The position numbers and the translations under genes are program-made. The notes below the pieces were generated by a model. That model searched no databases. It was not told the DNA's origin and saw nothing but the letters and a program-made list of their open reading frames with translations. A stretch of 64,000 nucleotides of DNA, taken from positions 124,001 through 188,000 of the forward strand of contig JAISZG010000013.1 of assembly GCA_031269355.1 (NCBI GenBank), in the 5' to 3' direction. Below are positions 17,311-27,090 of the stretch, one piece after another. The number at the start of each line of letters is the position of its first letter. Positions within the stretch are counted from its first letter, which is position 1. Source of the stretch: Oscillospiraceae bacterium (GTDB lineage: Bacteria; Bacillota; Clostridia; Christensenellales; Aristaeellaceae).

Positions 17311-18524
17311 GCTTTCGCCTCCTCACGCGCGCGATGGCACGCCGCAAAATGCGTATCGCTCAGCGCGATTTCCGGCGGGTACGGTCCCAGGCATTCCTCC
17401 CGGAATTTGGGGCAGCGATCCCGAAAATAGCAGTAGTCCGGCATATTGATCGGATTGGGCACAGAGCCCGAAATCGAGTACAGCCGTTCGACCACGCGCC
17501 CGATCACCGGTTTGGACGCCATCAATCCGACAGTATACGGATGCGCTGGCGCAAGGAACACATCCTTAGTCGTGCCCTTCTCCACCACCTTGCCGGCGTA
17601 CATCACAACGACGAAATCCGCCATCTCCGCGATGACGCCCAAGTCGTGCGTAATCAGCATTATAGCGGAGCTAAGCCTATCCTTCAGCCCACGCAACAAA
17701 TCGAGTATCTGCGCCTGTATGGTTACATCCAGCGCGGTGGTCGGTTCGTCCGCGATTATCAGCTTCGGATCGCACGCCAGCGCCATCGCGATCATAACCC
17801 GCTGACGCATGCCGCCGGACAACTCGTGCGGGTACATGCGATATACCTGAGCGGCATTGGCGATGCCGACCATCTCAATCATTTCTATCGATCGCGCGAT
17901 TACCTTTTCACGCGGCAGCCCCGGCTGATGCTGCGCCGTCACCTCGTCTATCTGTGCGCCTATGCGCATTACGGGATTCAGGCTCGTCATCGGCTCCTGG
18001 AATATCATGGACGCGACTTCGCCTCGCAGCGACTCCATTACATATTGAGGCGCTTTCGCAACATCCACTGCGGAATATCCATCCGCGCCTTTCCTGCGGA
18101 ATCCTTCGTCCGCACCGCAGTTCACTCGGATAGAACCCGCCGTAATCTGCCCCTGCGGACGCTGGAGAAGCTGCATCAGCGACAGGCTCGTCACCGATTT
18201 TCCGCAGCCGCTCTCCCCCACTACGCCGACCGTCTTGCCCTTTGGAACGTCGAACGTCACGCCGTTTACCGCCTTTACGGTTCCGATATCCGTATAAAAA
18301 TAAGTGTGCAGATTGTCGAACTCGACAATATTCGCAGGGTCTCGCATGTTCGTCATGTATTCGCTCTCCGGAACGGACTTGCGCTTATACGCGCGCTCCA
18401 GCTTGTTGGTGATCCGCCGGTTTTCTTTAGTTATACGGCGCGATTCCTTCGCGGTTATATACCCCGACCGCTGCGCGCGAGCATTTTTTCCCTGATTATT
18501 ATTTCCCCCGGCCTTCTCTTCCAT
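17307..18524 (-). CDS. Peptide ABC transporter ATPase, OppD type, with basic N-terminal extension
   Basis: The 405-residue ATPase is longer than its family norm (about 330-350). The first 60 residues are a highly charged extension (KESRRITKENRRITNKLERA), likely a short coiled or RNA/lipid-interacting helix. The ATPase core follows with GESGCGKSV (Walker A), IFQEPMTSLNP, LSGGMRQRV and LIIADEPTTALD. An extra loop of about 30 residues (GADEGFRRKGADGYSAVD) sits between Walker A and the Q-loop. The C-terminal cluster is CYFRDRCPKFREEC. It pairs with the OppF-type ATPase directly downstream. Confidence 0.92.
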   Translation of the reverse strand: MEEKAGGNNNQGKNARAQRSGYITAKESRRITKENRRITNKLERAYKRKSVPESEYMTNMRDPANIVEFDNLHTYFYTDIGTVKAVNGVTFDVPKGKTVGVVGESGCGKSVTSLSLMQLLQRPQGQITAGSIRVNCGADEGFRRKGADGYSAVDVAKAPQYVMESLRGEVASMIFQEPMTSLNPVMRIGAQIDEVTAQHQPGLPREKVIARSIEMIEMVGIANAAQVYRMYPHELSGGMRQRVMIAMALACDPKLIIADEPTTALDVTIQAQILDLLRGLKDRLSSAIMLITHDLGVIAEMADFVVVMYAGKVVEKGTTKDVFLAPAHPYTVGLMASKPVIGRVVERLYSISGSVPNPINMPDYCYFRDRCPKFREECLGPYPPEIALSDTHFAACHRAREEAKA

Positions 18525-18536
18525 CGCGCGCGCCTC

Positions 18537-20330
18537 CTATCGTTTCATCTTGGGGTCGAACGCGTCGCGCAATCCGTCGCCGACGAAGTTGAACCCAAGC
18601 ACCGTAATAAGTATAAGCATCCCTGCAGGAATCCACAGGTACCAGAAGTTTGTCATCGTATATATATTTGTCGCGGCGTTTATGATAGTGCCCCACGACG
18701 CCAGCGGATATTTTAGCCCCATCCCAAGAAACGACAGCGTCGCTTCCGTGATGATAACGCCGCCCAGCGAAAGCGTCGCCTGCACAATTAGCAGCGGCAT
18801 CACATTGGGCACGAGGTGTCTGAATATCCGCGCGCTCACGCGGATGCCCGTCGCTTCCGCAGCTATCATAAAATCCTGCTCTCGCAATGTGAGAATCTGC
18901 CCGCGCACAACCCGCGCGATCCCCGTCCATCCGAGCAAGCCAAGCGAAAGCATCAGCAGGAATATACGCACGTATGGGTCTATCTCAAGCGTATCCATCA
19001 CCGATCCCATTATAATTAGAATCGGCCACTGCGGTATGCAATTGAATAAATCGATAAATCGCATCAGCAAAAGATCTATAGCTCCGCCAAAATAGCCCGA
19101 CACACCGCCTATTATAACGCCGATGAAAAGCTCGATAAGCACCACTACGAACCCTACCATAAGCGAAATGCGTCCGCCGTACATCAAGCGCGTGAGCATA
19201 TCCATGCCGTTTGAGTCCGTGCCCAGCCAGTGCGACCAGCTCGGACGCGCTTCGGTATCGTACATTTGGGCGACCGTCTCGCGCTTTATCGTGTACTGAT
19301 TTGGCATGGATAAAGCTATCTGATACTCTCGCTCCGCGCCGTCCGCGTCCCTGCTTGTGAAAAGGGATTGCTTCGCGCGCAGCGCGTCGAGTATAGCGTC
19401 CTTGAACTCGACCGTAAGCCGCACGTCGGGCGACGCCATCTGAACTATGTATGGCGAAACGATAGCAAACTCTACCGGCGTTCCGGAGGATAAATCGTAC
19501 ACGATATCCACATCGCCCGCGCGTCCGATCGAATAATTTATCCCTTCATAACTGAGCGTATCCGCGCCTTCCGCAAGCGCGAATTCAACCGCCCTTCTGA
19601 AATCGTACGCGGCGATCGTTCGCTCAAACTCTGGTTCGTACGCGTCGAACACGCGCATCGTCGCCAGCGCGATTTCCCGCGCCGAGGAAATGCTCAGCGA
19701 CTTGCCCGCGCGCGCCGCCGTATACATCGCTCCGTTCCAATCGAACGCGTCCTGATTTAACGCCTGCGCGGATTCGAACGCCGCCTGCAGTTCGGCAGGA
19801 AAATCGGCGCCGGGTTTGATCGTGTATGCATACTCGCCAGCCAACGACAGAGCGGTCGCGATTTCGTTCGTGGCGTAGATGGAGTACAAGTCCTCGCCCC
19901 GCCGCGACCATGTATAATTTACGCCTCCGACCGCGAACGTGGCCTTGCCGCCGTTTAGCGCGAGTATAAACTGCGCCCGCGCGCTCGCCGGAAACGACGC
20001 GCCGTCCGCCTCCGCATACCGCAGTTCGTTGTTTACCGCCAGGTTTGCGTATTCCTTCCACATCACTTCGTTCTTGTAAAACGTCTGGCTTTGAGAATAC
20101 GGCGATATCACCCCGCCCACAAACGAGAACAAGAACATGGTGATCAGGATTATCGCGCCGACTACCGCAAGCCGATTGCGCACGAATCGCTTGAACACCA
20201 GCATCGACGGCGACAGCACCTTAACGCGCGCTTCATCGTCCAACCGCTGCGATTGCTCCGGCGGGTCGGGCGCGGCTTCCCGGTTAATATCGTTATTCGC
20301 TTTGGTATTCGCCTCATTAATAGGCAGCAT
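18537..20330 (-). CDS. OppC-type permease with a large extracytoplasmic insertion of internal repeats
   Basis: The 597-residue permease is about twice the family length. After the first membrane helix (LAVVGAIILITMFLFSFVGG, about residues 55-75) come about 270 extra residues. Then the normal OppC core resumes with HWLGTDSNGMDMLTRLMYGGR, the remaining helices and the EAA loop QDFMIAAEATGIR. The insertion contains at least three similar units centred on VGGVNYTWSRRGED, WNGAMYTAARAGKS and YEGINYSIGRAGDV, about 60-65 residues apart. By topology it faces outside. The ATG at 20330 is chosen because GGGAGGGGGAG precedes it; a GTG at 20351 would overlap the oppB stop. The binding protein of the same operon also has a large insertion. 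Confidence 0.9.
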   Translation of the reverse strand: MLPINEANTKANNDINREAAPDPPEQSQRLDDEARVKVLSPSMLVFKRFVRNRLAVVGAIILITMFLFSFVGGVISPYSQSQTFYKNEVMWKEYANLAVNNELRYAEADGASFPASARAQFILALNGGKATFAVGGVNYTWSRRGEDLYSIYATNEIATALSLAGEYAYTIKPGADFPAELQAAFESAQALNQDAFDWNGAMYTAARAGKSLSISSAREIALATMRVFDAYEPEFERTIAAYDFRRAVEFALAEGADTLSYEGINYSIGRAGDVDIVYDLSSGTPVEFAIVSPYIVQMASPDVRLTVEFKDAILDALRAKQSLFTSRDADGAEREYQIALSMPNQYTIKRETVAQMYDTEARPSWSHWLGTDSNGMDMLTRLMYGGRISLMVGFVVVLIELFIGVIIGGVSGYFGGAIDLLLMRFIDLFNCIPQWPILIIMGSVMDTLEIDPYVRIFLLMLSLGLLGWTGIARVVRGQILTLREQDFMIAAEATGIRVSARIFRHLVPNVMPLLIVQATLSLGGVIITEATLSFLGMGLKYPLASWGTIINAATNIYTMTNFWYLWIPAGMLILITVLGFNFVGDGLRDAFDPKMKR

Positions 20331-20347
20331 ACGCTTCTCCCCCTCCC

Positions 20348-21334
20348 TCACTGGATGCGAACGCGCGGATCGACTACCGCGTACATCACGTCGGCGACCA
20401 TCAGGCTGATTTGCGTAAGCGCCGTCAGGAACGTCACGTAAAACATAGTAAACGGAATATCCCCGCCTACCATCGCCTGAAACGATATATATCCTATACC
20501 CGGAATTTGAAACAGCGTTTCAGTGATCATCGCGCCCGCGAACAGGTTTGGCAGGAGATAGCTCAAATATGTGATGAGCGGAATAAGCGTGTTGCGAAAC
20601 GCGTGCTTGCTTATCACGCGCCGTTCAGGCAATCCTTTTGCCCTCGCCGTGCGGATGTAATCCGCGTTCAGCACTTCCAGCATATTCGTGCGCGTAAAGC
20701 GCATCAGTCCGCCCAGGTTGATAAACGTGAGCGTGACGATGGGCATTATCATATGAACCGCCATATCGCCAAATTTGCCGAACGCGTTCAGCTGCTCATA
20801 AAACCTTCCGACGATGCCGTACAAATCAAACCAGCCGAGCTTTATTGAAAAGATATATTTCAATATGGTCGCCAAGAAAAATGTGGGCAGCGAGATGCAC
20901 GCGAGCGCGAACACCGTGATAAAATAATCCGTCCGGCTGTACTGCTTCCGCGCCGCGAGCACTCCCAGCGGAATGCACAGCACCATTTCAAAAAACAATG
21001 TGATAGAGCCAAGTACGACGGAATAGCCGATCACGTCCGCAAACTTTTGAATAACGGGCAGTTCAAAAAACCAGGAATCTCCCCACTGCCCGCGCAGAGC
21101 GTTACCGCCCCATTTTGCGAAACCAACAAGAATAGAACTATCCATGCCGTAATAGGAGTTTAGCTGCGCGAGAATATATTGATATCCTTTGCTGCCCGGC
21201 ATAGTCGAGCGCTGTCTGGCTACGCGCTCCACATAGGAAGTGGGCAGCATGCGGATTACCGCGTAGCAGATCAGCGATCCGAACACAATTATAATAATCG
21301 CAAGCAATACACGGCGAACGATGAATTTCCACAT
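20348..21334 (-). CDS. OppB-type permease (second opp operon)
   Basis: The 328-residue permease opens with FIVRRVLLAIIIIVFGSLICYAVIRMLP, has about six membrane helices, and carries the coupling loop ADYIRTARAKGLPERRV and the late IPGIGY motif. The start at 21334 (GAGAGG upstream, family-like N-terminus MWKFIVRR) is preferred over an ATG 11 codons earlier, which has no ribosome site. It forms the pore with the insertion-bearing OppC-type permease that follows. Confidence 0.92.
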   Translation of the reverse strand: MWKFIVRRVLLAIIIIVFGSLICYAVIRMLPTSYVERVARQRSTMPGSKGYQYILAQLNSYYGMDSSILVGFAKWGGNALRGQWGDSWFFELPVIQKFADVIGYSVVLGSITLFFEMVLCIPLGVLAARKQYSRTDYFITVFALACISLPTFFLATILKYIFSIKLGWFDLYGIVGRFYEQLNAFGKFGDMAVHMIMPIVTLTFINLGGLMRFTRTNMLEVLNADYIRTARAKGLPERRVISKHAFRNTLIPLITYLSYLLPNLFAGAMITETLFQIPGIGYISFQAMVGGDIPFTMFYVTFLTALTQISLMVADVMYAVVDPRVRIQ

Positions 21335-21407
21335 CCCCGGACCCAGCCTCTCGCTTTGGAATACCATAAAAATAAAAACCAGATTACATCGATTTGTAAA
21401 ACAATAT

Positions 21408-21432
21408 GCGGGCAGGAGTAAATCCTGCCCGC
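21408..21432 (-). terminator. Attenuator hairpin between binding-protein and permease genes
   Basis: A perfect 10-bp stem (GCGGGCAGGA with its complement) and 5-base loop, followed on the minus strand by ATATTGTTTT. It lies just after the binding-protein stop, so it should let the binding protein be made in excess over the membrane subunits. Confidence 0.75.
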
Positions 21433-21445
21433 TGGATGAAAAGAA

Positions 21446-23875
21446 TTATTTGTTAGCGTTCAGACCGATAGTCGGGATGATAGACGACCATTCAATATAG
21501 GTGGTTATATCCTGAATGATATTTTCAATGTCTATCCGCTCCGTCGAGAACAGGCGCGGAATCTGCCTCTGATAAACGGGGATCTCAACCGCTTCGTCCA
21601 CGAGAAGATCGAGCGCCTGCTTGTAGATCGCTTTGCGATACGCCTGATCGTCGCTCTGACGCGCGTCTATGATAAGCTGATCCAGCTCCGGCAGCGCGAT
21701 ATGATAGTGGTTAGAATCGCTGCCGCCCTTGCCCACGATGTTGGAGGAATGGTAAATCTGGTACATATCTGGATCGATAGTGGACTGCCACGCCGCGCAC
21801 CACAGTTCCTGCGTGCCCGCGTCCAGTCTGTCCCACATTTCATTTGAATCCGACGGATCGTTGATCCGCAGCGTAAATCCGATCGAGGCAAGCGCGCCGC
21901 TCGCGTCGGTCAGTATCGCGAAGCTCGGGTGATCGCCTACGCCGTCGCCCGCGATTATGATTTCATATTCAAGCTTCGCGCCTTCCGGAGCTTCGGTGAA
22001 CTTACCGCTCGCCTCGTCAAACGTAAAGCCCGCCGCTATCAGATACTGCTTAGCCGCTTCAATCGCCGCCGCATATTTCTGGTCGGCAGCCATATCGGAC
22101 GTATAAAGATCCGCTCCGTCCACGCCTACCGAGAACGCTACCTTGTAGCCTTCGTCCGTCGGCTGCGGCGCCGCCCATGAAGTGCTGGAGATCGGATAGT
22201 TGATGATGCTGGCCGCGTCGCCGTAATACGAGTTGATCGCAACATCGCGATATACGGAGATCACCGTCGCAATCGCTTTGCGCAGATACTTGGACGCGTC
22301 GGAGAACGGCTCGCCGCCCACGCTTACGGTGTCGGCGTTCAGCCCTATATATCCATAGCCCAGGTTGTCCACGCTGACGGTCGTGATGACGTCGCCCGTC
22401 GCCTCGCCGTTTGAGTTATATCCCGAGATAAGCTGGAAGTTGGCCTTCGATCCAGTCATTTCGCCCACGTCCACCGTGCCGGTTTTTACGCCCGGGGCCA
22501 CTTCTCCGGAGGCGGTTTCTTTAAACTGCAGGTCTCTCGTCGCGGGCGAGCCTTCATAATAAAGATCGTTCGCTTCGAAGTACGCTATGCGGTTTTCGTA
22601 CTTAATGAATTTGAATGGGCCGGCTCCCATCGGAGCGGACGTCTTCGATTCAACGAGCGACAGATCGCCGAACGGATGGCCGAACTGGTTGTTGTCATAA
22701 TCGTATAGCGCGGGATCGCCGTAGTAATGTAGCGGCGAGATGTTCACGCCGAATATAGAATAAATCGCTGGCGCTTCATAGCCGTTGGTCGTCACTTCTA
22801 CGGTATATTGATCGAGCTTCTTGATGCCGGAAATATTCGCCACGCCGCCTTCCGGCGCTTCGGTATCCAGCTTCGCCTGCTCGCCGATGTACAGCGTGCG
22901 CGCGGTTTCCAGCACGTCGCTGCCGTCCGCCTGTTCGACGTTCCAATACTCTGCGGCGTCTCCGCCGTATGCCGCGTAGGTTTCCTCAAAGTAATCCGCG
23001 ATGGTCGGAACGTCCTCGCCCTCGAGAGTCCAGGTTTTGCTCTGAACGGCGGACGTCAGCAAACCGTCGTCGCCCTTCTTCGCGAATCCCCACATTACCA
23101 TGCCCAGCGCAACCTTTAATCCGTCGCTTTCATTCAGCGCGTCCGGCGTCACGCCAAGCCTATCCTCGGCATAATCGTTCGCGTAATTCGCTACGACGTA
23201 ATCGACGATCGCCTGAACGTCGCCGGTCCACACGTCGGTCAGCACGGTCCAGAACGCGTCCTGCTGATCTTTCGTCCAGCCGTCCGATTCAGACCATTCA
23301 TGATCGCGCCCGGCGGCGTAAATTTCGTCGAACAGCGCGCTGTATTTATCATACAGTGTGTCCGGCGTTTGGGAAAGATAGCTCTTCAATCCGACGATCG
23401 GGTAGGAATTGAGCGTGGTCGATCCGACGTACGCTGGATCGAGATAGACGTAATATGTAAAAATTACGTCGTCGGCCGTCAATTCCTTGCCGTCCGAGAA
23501 CAGCACGCCCGGCTTAATCTTGGCGGTATATGCAGTCGTATTCGACGCTTCATCCTGAACGACGGTGATATCCGCTATGCCCTTATACTCATAGTCGGTT
23601 CCGTTATACGAGCGCGTTTCGCCATCTATCGCGCCGTATACTATGCCGCCCACGCGGTCGGTCGTCAGCAGCGACACCGCAGTCATATTGACCACGTCGT
23701 TGTCATACGCGGTATCCGCAAAAAACGGGCTGAACTTCTGGCTCAGCGTTTCCGTCGCGTATACCAGCGGCGTGTTCCCAGCCGCCGATTCCGCGAGTCC
23801 GGGCGCCGCGGCGAGAACGGCCGCTGTCAGAACCAACGCAAGCAGGGAAGCGATTCGATTTCTGCGCTTGATCAT
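21446..23875 (-). CDS. Large extracellular peptide-binding protein with insertion (second opp operon)
   Basis: The 809-residue family 5 solute-binding protein has a signal peptide (MIKRRNRIASLLALVLTAAVLAAAPGLA). No lipobox is seen. Family landmarks include TETLSQKFSPFF near the N-terminus, AKIKPGVLFSDGKELTADDVIFTYYVYLDP, MGAGPFKFIKYENR and the late IPVYQRQ region. It is about 200-250 residues longer than usual. The extra segment, acidic and Trp/Tyr-rich, lies about between residues 155 and 350 (from SYLSQTPDTLYDKYS to GGVANISGIKKLDQ). The ATG at 23875 follows AAAGGAGGGTATATTG. It heads the opp genes and presumably delivers ligand to the insertion-bearing permease. Confidence 0.9.
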   Translation of the reverse strand: MIKRRNRIASLLALVLTAAVLAAAPGLAESAAGNTPLVYATETLSQKFSPFFADTAYDNDVVNMTAVSLLTTDRVGGIVYGAIDGETRSYNGTDYEYKGIADITVVQDEASNTTAYTAKIKPGVLFSDGKELTADDVIFTYYVYLDPAYVGSTTLNSYPIVGLKSYLSQTPDTLYDKYSALFDEIYAAGRDHEWSESDGWTKDQQDAFWTVLTDVWTGDVQAIVDYVVANYANDYAEDRLGVTPDALNESDGLKVALGMVMWGFAKKGDDGLLTSAVQSKTWTLEGEDVPTIADYFEETYAAYGGDAAEYWNVEQADGSDVLETARTLYIGEQAKLDTEAPEGGVANISGIKKLDQYTVEVTTNGYEAPAIYSIFGVNISPLHYYGDPALYDYDNNQFGHPFGDLSLVESKTSAPMGAGPFKFIKYENRIAYFEANDLYYEGSPATRDLQFKETASGEVAPGVKTGTVDVGEMTGSKANFQLISGYNSNGEATGDVITTVSVDNLGYGYIGLNADTVSVGGEPFSDASKYLRKAIATVISVYRDVAINSYYGDAASIINYPISSTSWAAPQPTDEGYKVAFSVGVDGADLYTSDMAADQKYAAAIEAAKQYLIAAGFTFDEASGKFTEAPEGAKLEYEIIIAGDGVGDHPSFAILTDASGALASIGFTLRINDPSDSNEMWDRLDAGTQELWCAAWQSTIDPDMYQIYHSSNIVGKGGSDSNHYHIALPELDQLIIDARQSDDQAYRKAIYKQALDLLVDEAVEIPVYQRQIPRLFSTERIDIENIIQDITTYIEWSSIIPTIGLNANK

Positions 23876-23926
23876 CAATATACCCTCCTTTATCAATTTC
23901 GCCCCGCTCCGCCGCCGGGCGATGGT

Positions 23927-24484
23927 TCACAGCGCGTCGGCGCTGGTACCCATTGATTCATCCAACGTTATAAAACGATTTAGGCGCCGCACAAATTCAA
24001 ATAAGAGAATATAGGCTGCGGCTAAAATTAAAAAAAACAGTTCCTCCGATTTGACGCCGCCGCGTCCGGCGGCCATTGCGAGCAGCGTGCCCGCTTGTCC
24101 GACGAATACGATCAGCGCGAGAGCTTCTCCAAATATCGCGTCTCTTCGCAACCTTCCGACGCCGCTCTGCGCGGCGGGGCGAGTGACCGCGCTCGAATAC
24201 GCGCTGATCTTATACGCGTCCGCGATCAACATGGCAACCGGCCAGAACGACGCTACATACGGAGCCATAATCCACGGTCTGCGCGGCAGGTCTGGAATCG
24301 GCAGCGTTCCAAATCCGATAAAAACAGCCGCCGCGCCAACAGCCAGTGCCCACAGCTGAATCAGCCGGAGCGAGCGCGTTCCGTTCCAACGTACAACAAA
24401 AAGCGGACCCGCATATTGAACTTTTTTTCCGCCGTTTTCGTCATAACTCTCGATGTAATCCGCAGCGTGGGATATGCGTTTCAT
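23927..24484 (-). CDS. Hypothetical four-helix membrane protein upstream of the second opp operon
   Basis: The 185-residue protein has about four predicted membrane segments (LIQLWALAVGAAAVFIGFG, MAPYVASFWPVAMLIADAY, FGEALALIVFVGQAGTLLAMA, ELFFLILAAAYILLFEFV). It has a polar N-terminus (MKRISHAADYIESYDENGG) and a basic linker in the middle. I do not recognise the family. It lies 51 bases upstream of the binding protein in the same direction. There is no convincing ribosome site, and a well-formed promoter ends only 10 bases upstream of the ATG, so the mRNA may be leaderless. Confidence 0.75.
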   Translation of the reverse strand: MKRISHAADYIESYDENGGKKVQYAGPLFVVRWNGTRSLRLIQLWALAVGAAAVFIGFGTLPIPDLPRRPWIMAPYVASFWPVAMLIADAYKISAYSSAVTRPAAQSGVGRLRRDAIFGEALALIVFVGQAGTLLAMAAGRGGVKSEELFFLILAAAYILLFEFVRRLNRFITLDESMGTSADAL

Positions 24485-24493
24485 ATTCTCATA

Positions 24494-24522
24494 ACTATAG
24501 CATATTCGACTAATTTTCGCAA
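24494..24522 (-). promoter_or_regulatory. Sigma-A type promoter very close to the start of the four-helix membrane protein
   Basis: On the minus strand TTGCGA (24517-24522), 17-base spacer, TATAGT (24494-24499). The ATG is at 24484, so transcription would begin only a few bases before it. Confidence 0.65.
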
Positions 24523-24573
24523 GGTCTTATTTGTTGCGTTTTCTATAAATATACATATAATATATTTAAATAA

Positions 24574-24598
24574 CGCGCGGAATTTAAAATCCCGCGCG
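24574..24598 (-). terminator. Terminator of the ctsR-mcsA-mcsB-clpC operon
   Basis: A CGCGCGG stem with its complement (24574-24580 and 24592-24598), an AT-rich loop, followed on the minus strand by TTATTTAAATA. It lies about 35 bases after the clpC stop. Confidence 0.7.
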
Positions 24599-24631
24599 CT
24601 ATAAATATTATGTTTTTTTATTTAACGCGCA

Positions 24632-27079
24632 TCAGCCTACGGCTGGTATCGGCTCCGGCGACACGCTCTCCTTTTTGCGGAACGCCAGGTTTTCGCCGTC
24701 CACATACGCTTCCACGGCGTCGCCCAGGCGAACTTTACCCGCCAGTAGCTCTTCGCTGAGCGCGTCTTCCACCATGCGCTGGATAGTGCGGCGCAGCGGA
24801 CGCGCGCCAAACGCCGGGTCATATCCCTGTTCGCTGAGCAAATCGACCACCTCTTTAGTATACGTAAGCTCTATCCCGCGATCCTTCAGCCGCAGCGAGA
24901 CCGCGCGGAGCATCATATCGGCGATCAGCCTGATATCCTCCGTCTCCAGCGCGTGGAACACAATCATGTCGTCCAGGCGGTTAAGGAACTCCGGACGGAA
25001 GAACCGCTTCACCTCTGCGGTTACGCTGGTTTTCATCTGCGCGTAATCGCCCGCCGCGTTCGAATCTCCAAAGCCCATCCTACGCTGCGTGGAGATCTCG
25101 TGCGCGCCTATATTGCTCGTCATAACTAGCACGGTATTTTGGAAATTTACTACGCGCCCTTTCGAATCCGTCAGCCTGCCATCCTCAAGTATCTGCAGGA
25201 GTATGTTGAATACGTCCGGATGCGCCTTCTCAACCTCGTCAAGAAGTATCACTGAATAGGGTTTGCGCCGTACTGCTTCCGTCAGCTGCCCGCCCTCGTC
25301 GTGTCCGATATAACCGGGAGGCGAGCCTATCATCCGCGAAACGGTGTGCTTTTCCATATATTCGGACATATCAAGGCGCACGAGCGCGCTCTCGTCCCCA
25401 AACAGCGCCTCGCCCAGCGCGCGGCACAGCTCGGTTTTGCCGACGCCCGTCGGCCCAAGGAACAGGAACGATCCTATCGGGCGCTTGGGATCTTTAAGCC
25501 CCGCGCGCGCGCGGCGTATAGCTCGGGATACCGCAGCGACCGCTTCATCCTGGCTTACAAGGCGTTTATGAAGCGTATCCTCCAAACGAAGCAGCCGGGC
25601 GCTCTCATCCTCGGTAAGCTGCTGTACGGGGATTCCGGTCCACATCGCGACTATCTGCGCTATTTCTTCCTCGCCAACCTGCTCGGTGACAGAATCGATG
25701 CCGTGCTCCCACGCGTTTTTGCACTCGTCCATTTCCTGGCGTACTGATTTTTCGCTATCTCGCAAGCTCGCGGCTTTTTCAAAATCCTGATGCGCTATCG
25801 CTTCCTGCTTCTCCTTGGATATCGCTTCGAGCTTCGCCTCCAATTCCGTAAGATCCGGCGGCGGCGTAAACGAGCGGATGCGCACGCGCGACGCGGCTTC
25901 ATCCATCAAATCGATCGCCTTATCCGGCAGAAAACGATCTGAAATATAACGATCCGACAGCGTTACCGCCGCTTCGACAGCTTCATCTGTAATGCGCACT
26001 TTATGATGCGCTTCATATTTATCACGCAATCCCGTTATTATTTTAACGGCTTCCTCGCGGGTAGGCTCTCCTACTTTAACCGGCTGGAAACGGCGCTCTA
26101 GCGCGGCGTCCTTCTCGATGTATTTTCTGTATTCGTCAAGCGTCGTCGCGCCGACGCATTGTATTTCGCCGCGAGCCAGCGCAGGCTTTAGCATATTGGA
26201 CGCGTCCATCGCGCCTTCGGCGTTTCCCGCGCCTACGAGCGTATGCATCTCATCCACGAACAAAATCACGTTGCCTGCTTTCTTTATATCGGCGAGCGCG
26301 TTTTTGAATCGCTCTTCAAATTCGCCTCGGTATTTGCTGCCCGCTATCATAGAAGCTATATCCAGCATAACGACTCGCTTGTCGCGCAGCAGATGCGGAA
26401 TCGTTCCGCTAGCTATGCGCTGCGCAAGTCCTTCCACTATAGCGCTTTTGCCTACGCCCGGCTCGCCTATAAGCACTGGGTTGTTCTTTGTGCGGCGGAT
26501 CAGTATCTGCACTATACGTTCGATTTCCTGCGAACGGCCTATAACGGGGTCGAGTTCGTCGCGCTCGGCCATTCGGGTAAGATCCCTGCCATACGCGTCA
26601 AGCGCGGGCGTAGGCCCACCCGACGCTCCTTCGAACGCGCCGTTAACGCCTTTAAGCGCCGATTCCAGGCTTTCGCGCGCAGCGCGTATATCCATTCCCA
26701 GCGACTGCAGTATACGAGCGGCGACGCCTTCGCCCTCGCGAAGCAGCGCAAGCCACAGATGCTCGGTGCCAACGAAGCTGTGTCCAAGCTGACGCGCCTC
26801 CATCACGCTGACTTCCAATATCTTTTTCGTGCGCGGCGTGTAGCTCATTTGACCCGGCAGAGAACCCTCGCCAAGTCCGACCAGCTTTTCAGCCTGCTCC
26901 ATAGCCTGTTCATAGCGAATGCCGCCTAATATTTTTTGCATCGGTCCGCCTTGCTCGCTGAGCAAACCCAGCAGAAGGTGTTCCGTTCCTACGTAATTGT
27001 GGCGCATTTTCTGCGCCGCTTCCTGAGCGGAGCGCATCGCGCGCTGAGCGCGCTCAGTGAATTTACCGGAAAATGCCAT
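24632..27079 (-). CDS. clpC: ClpC-type AAA+ protease ATPase
   Basis: The 815-residue HSP100 unfoldase has the ClpN double repeat ([16 protein letters not shown], about residues 7-150). The first AAA+ domain has Walker [10 protein letters not shown] and [15 protein letters not shown]/coiled-coil M domain follows (about 415-480). The second AAA+ domain has GPTGVGKTE and [25 protein letters not shown]-terminal ClpB-type D2 domain closes the protein. It feeds substrates, including arginine-phosphorylated proteins marked by McsB, to ClpP in the cytoplasm. It is the last gene of a CtsR-controlled operon; clpP is not in the window. The start follows GGGGTAAACCC. Confidence 0.97.
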   Translation of the reverse strand: MAFSGKFTERAQRAMRSAQEAAQKMRHNYVGTEHLLLGLLSEQGGPMQKILGGIRYEQAMEQAEKLVGLGEGSLPGQMSYTPRTKKILEVSVMEARQLGHSFVGTEHLWLALLREGEGVAARILQSLGMDIRAARESLESALKGVNGAFEGASGGPTPALDAYGRDLTRMAERDELDPVIGRSQEIERIVQILIRRTKNNPVLIGEPGVGKSAIVEGLAQRIASGTIPHLLRDKRVVMLDIASMIAGSKYRGEFEERFKNALADIKKAGNVILFVDEMHTLVGAGNAEGAMDASNMLKPALARGEIQCVGATTLDEYRKYIEKDAALERRFQPVKVGEPTREEAVKIITGLRDKYEAHHKVRITDEAVEAAVTLSDRYISDRFLPDKAIDLMDEAASRVRIRSFTPPPDLTELEAKLEAISKEKQEAIAHQDFEKAASLRDSEKSVRQEMDECKNAWEHGIDSVTEQVGEEEIAQIVAMWTGIPVQQLTEDESARLLRLEDTLHKRLVSQDEAVAAVSRAIRRARAGLKDPKRPIGSFLFLGPTGVGKTELCRALGEALFGDESALVRLDMSEYMEKHTVSRMIGSPPGYIGHDEGGQLTEAVRRKPYSVILLDEVEKAHPDVFNILLQILEDGRLTDSKGRVVNFQNTVLVMTSNIGAHEISTQRRMGFGDSNAAGDYAQMKTSVTAEVKRFFRPEFLNRLDDMIVFHALETEDIRLIADMMLRAVSLRLKDRGIELTYTKEVVDLLSEQGYDPAFGARPLRRTIQRMVEDALSEELLAGKVRLGDAVEAYVDGENLAFRKKESVSPEPIPAVG

Positions 27080-27090
27080 GGGTTTACCCC

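Noticed and set aside
17334-18716. A 460-codon open frame on the + strand
   Set aside because: It lies antisense to the OppD-type ATPase. Such long antisense frames are common in GC-biased coding DNA. It has low complexity with many Arg/His, no ribosome site and no recognisable fold.
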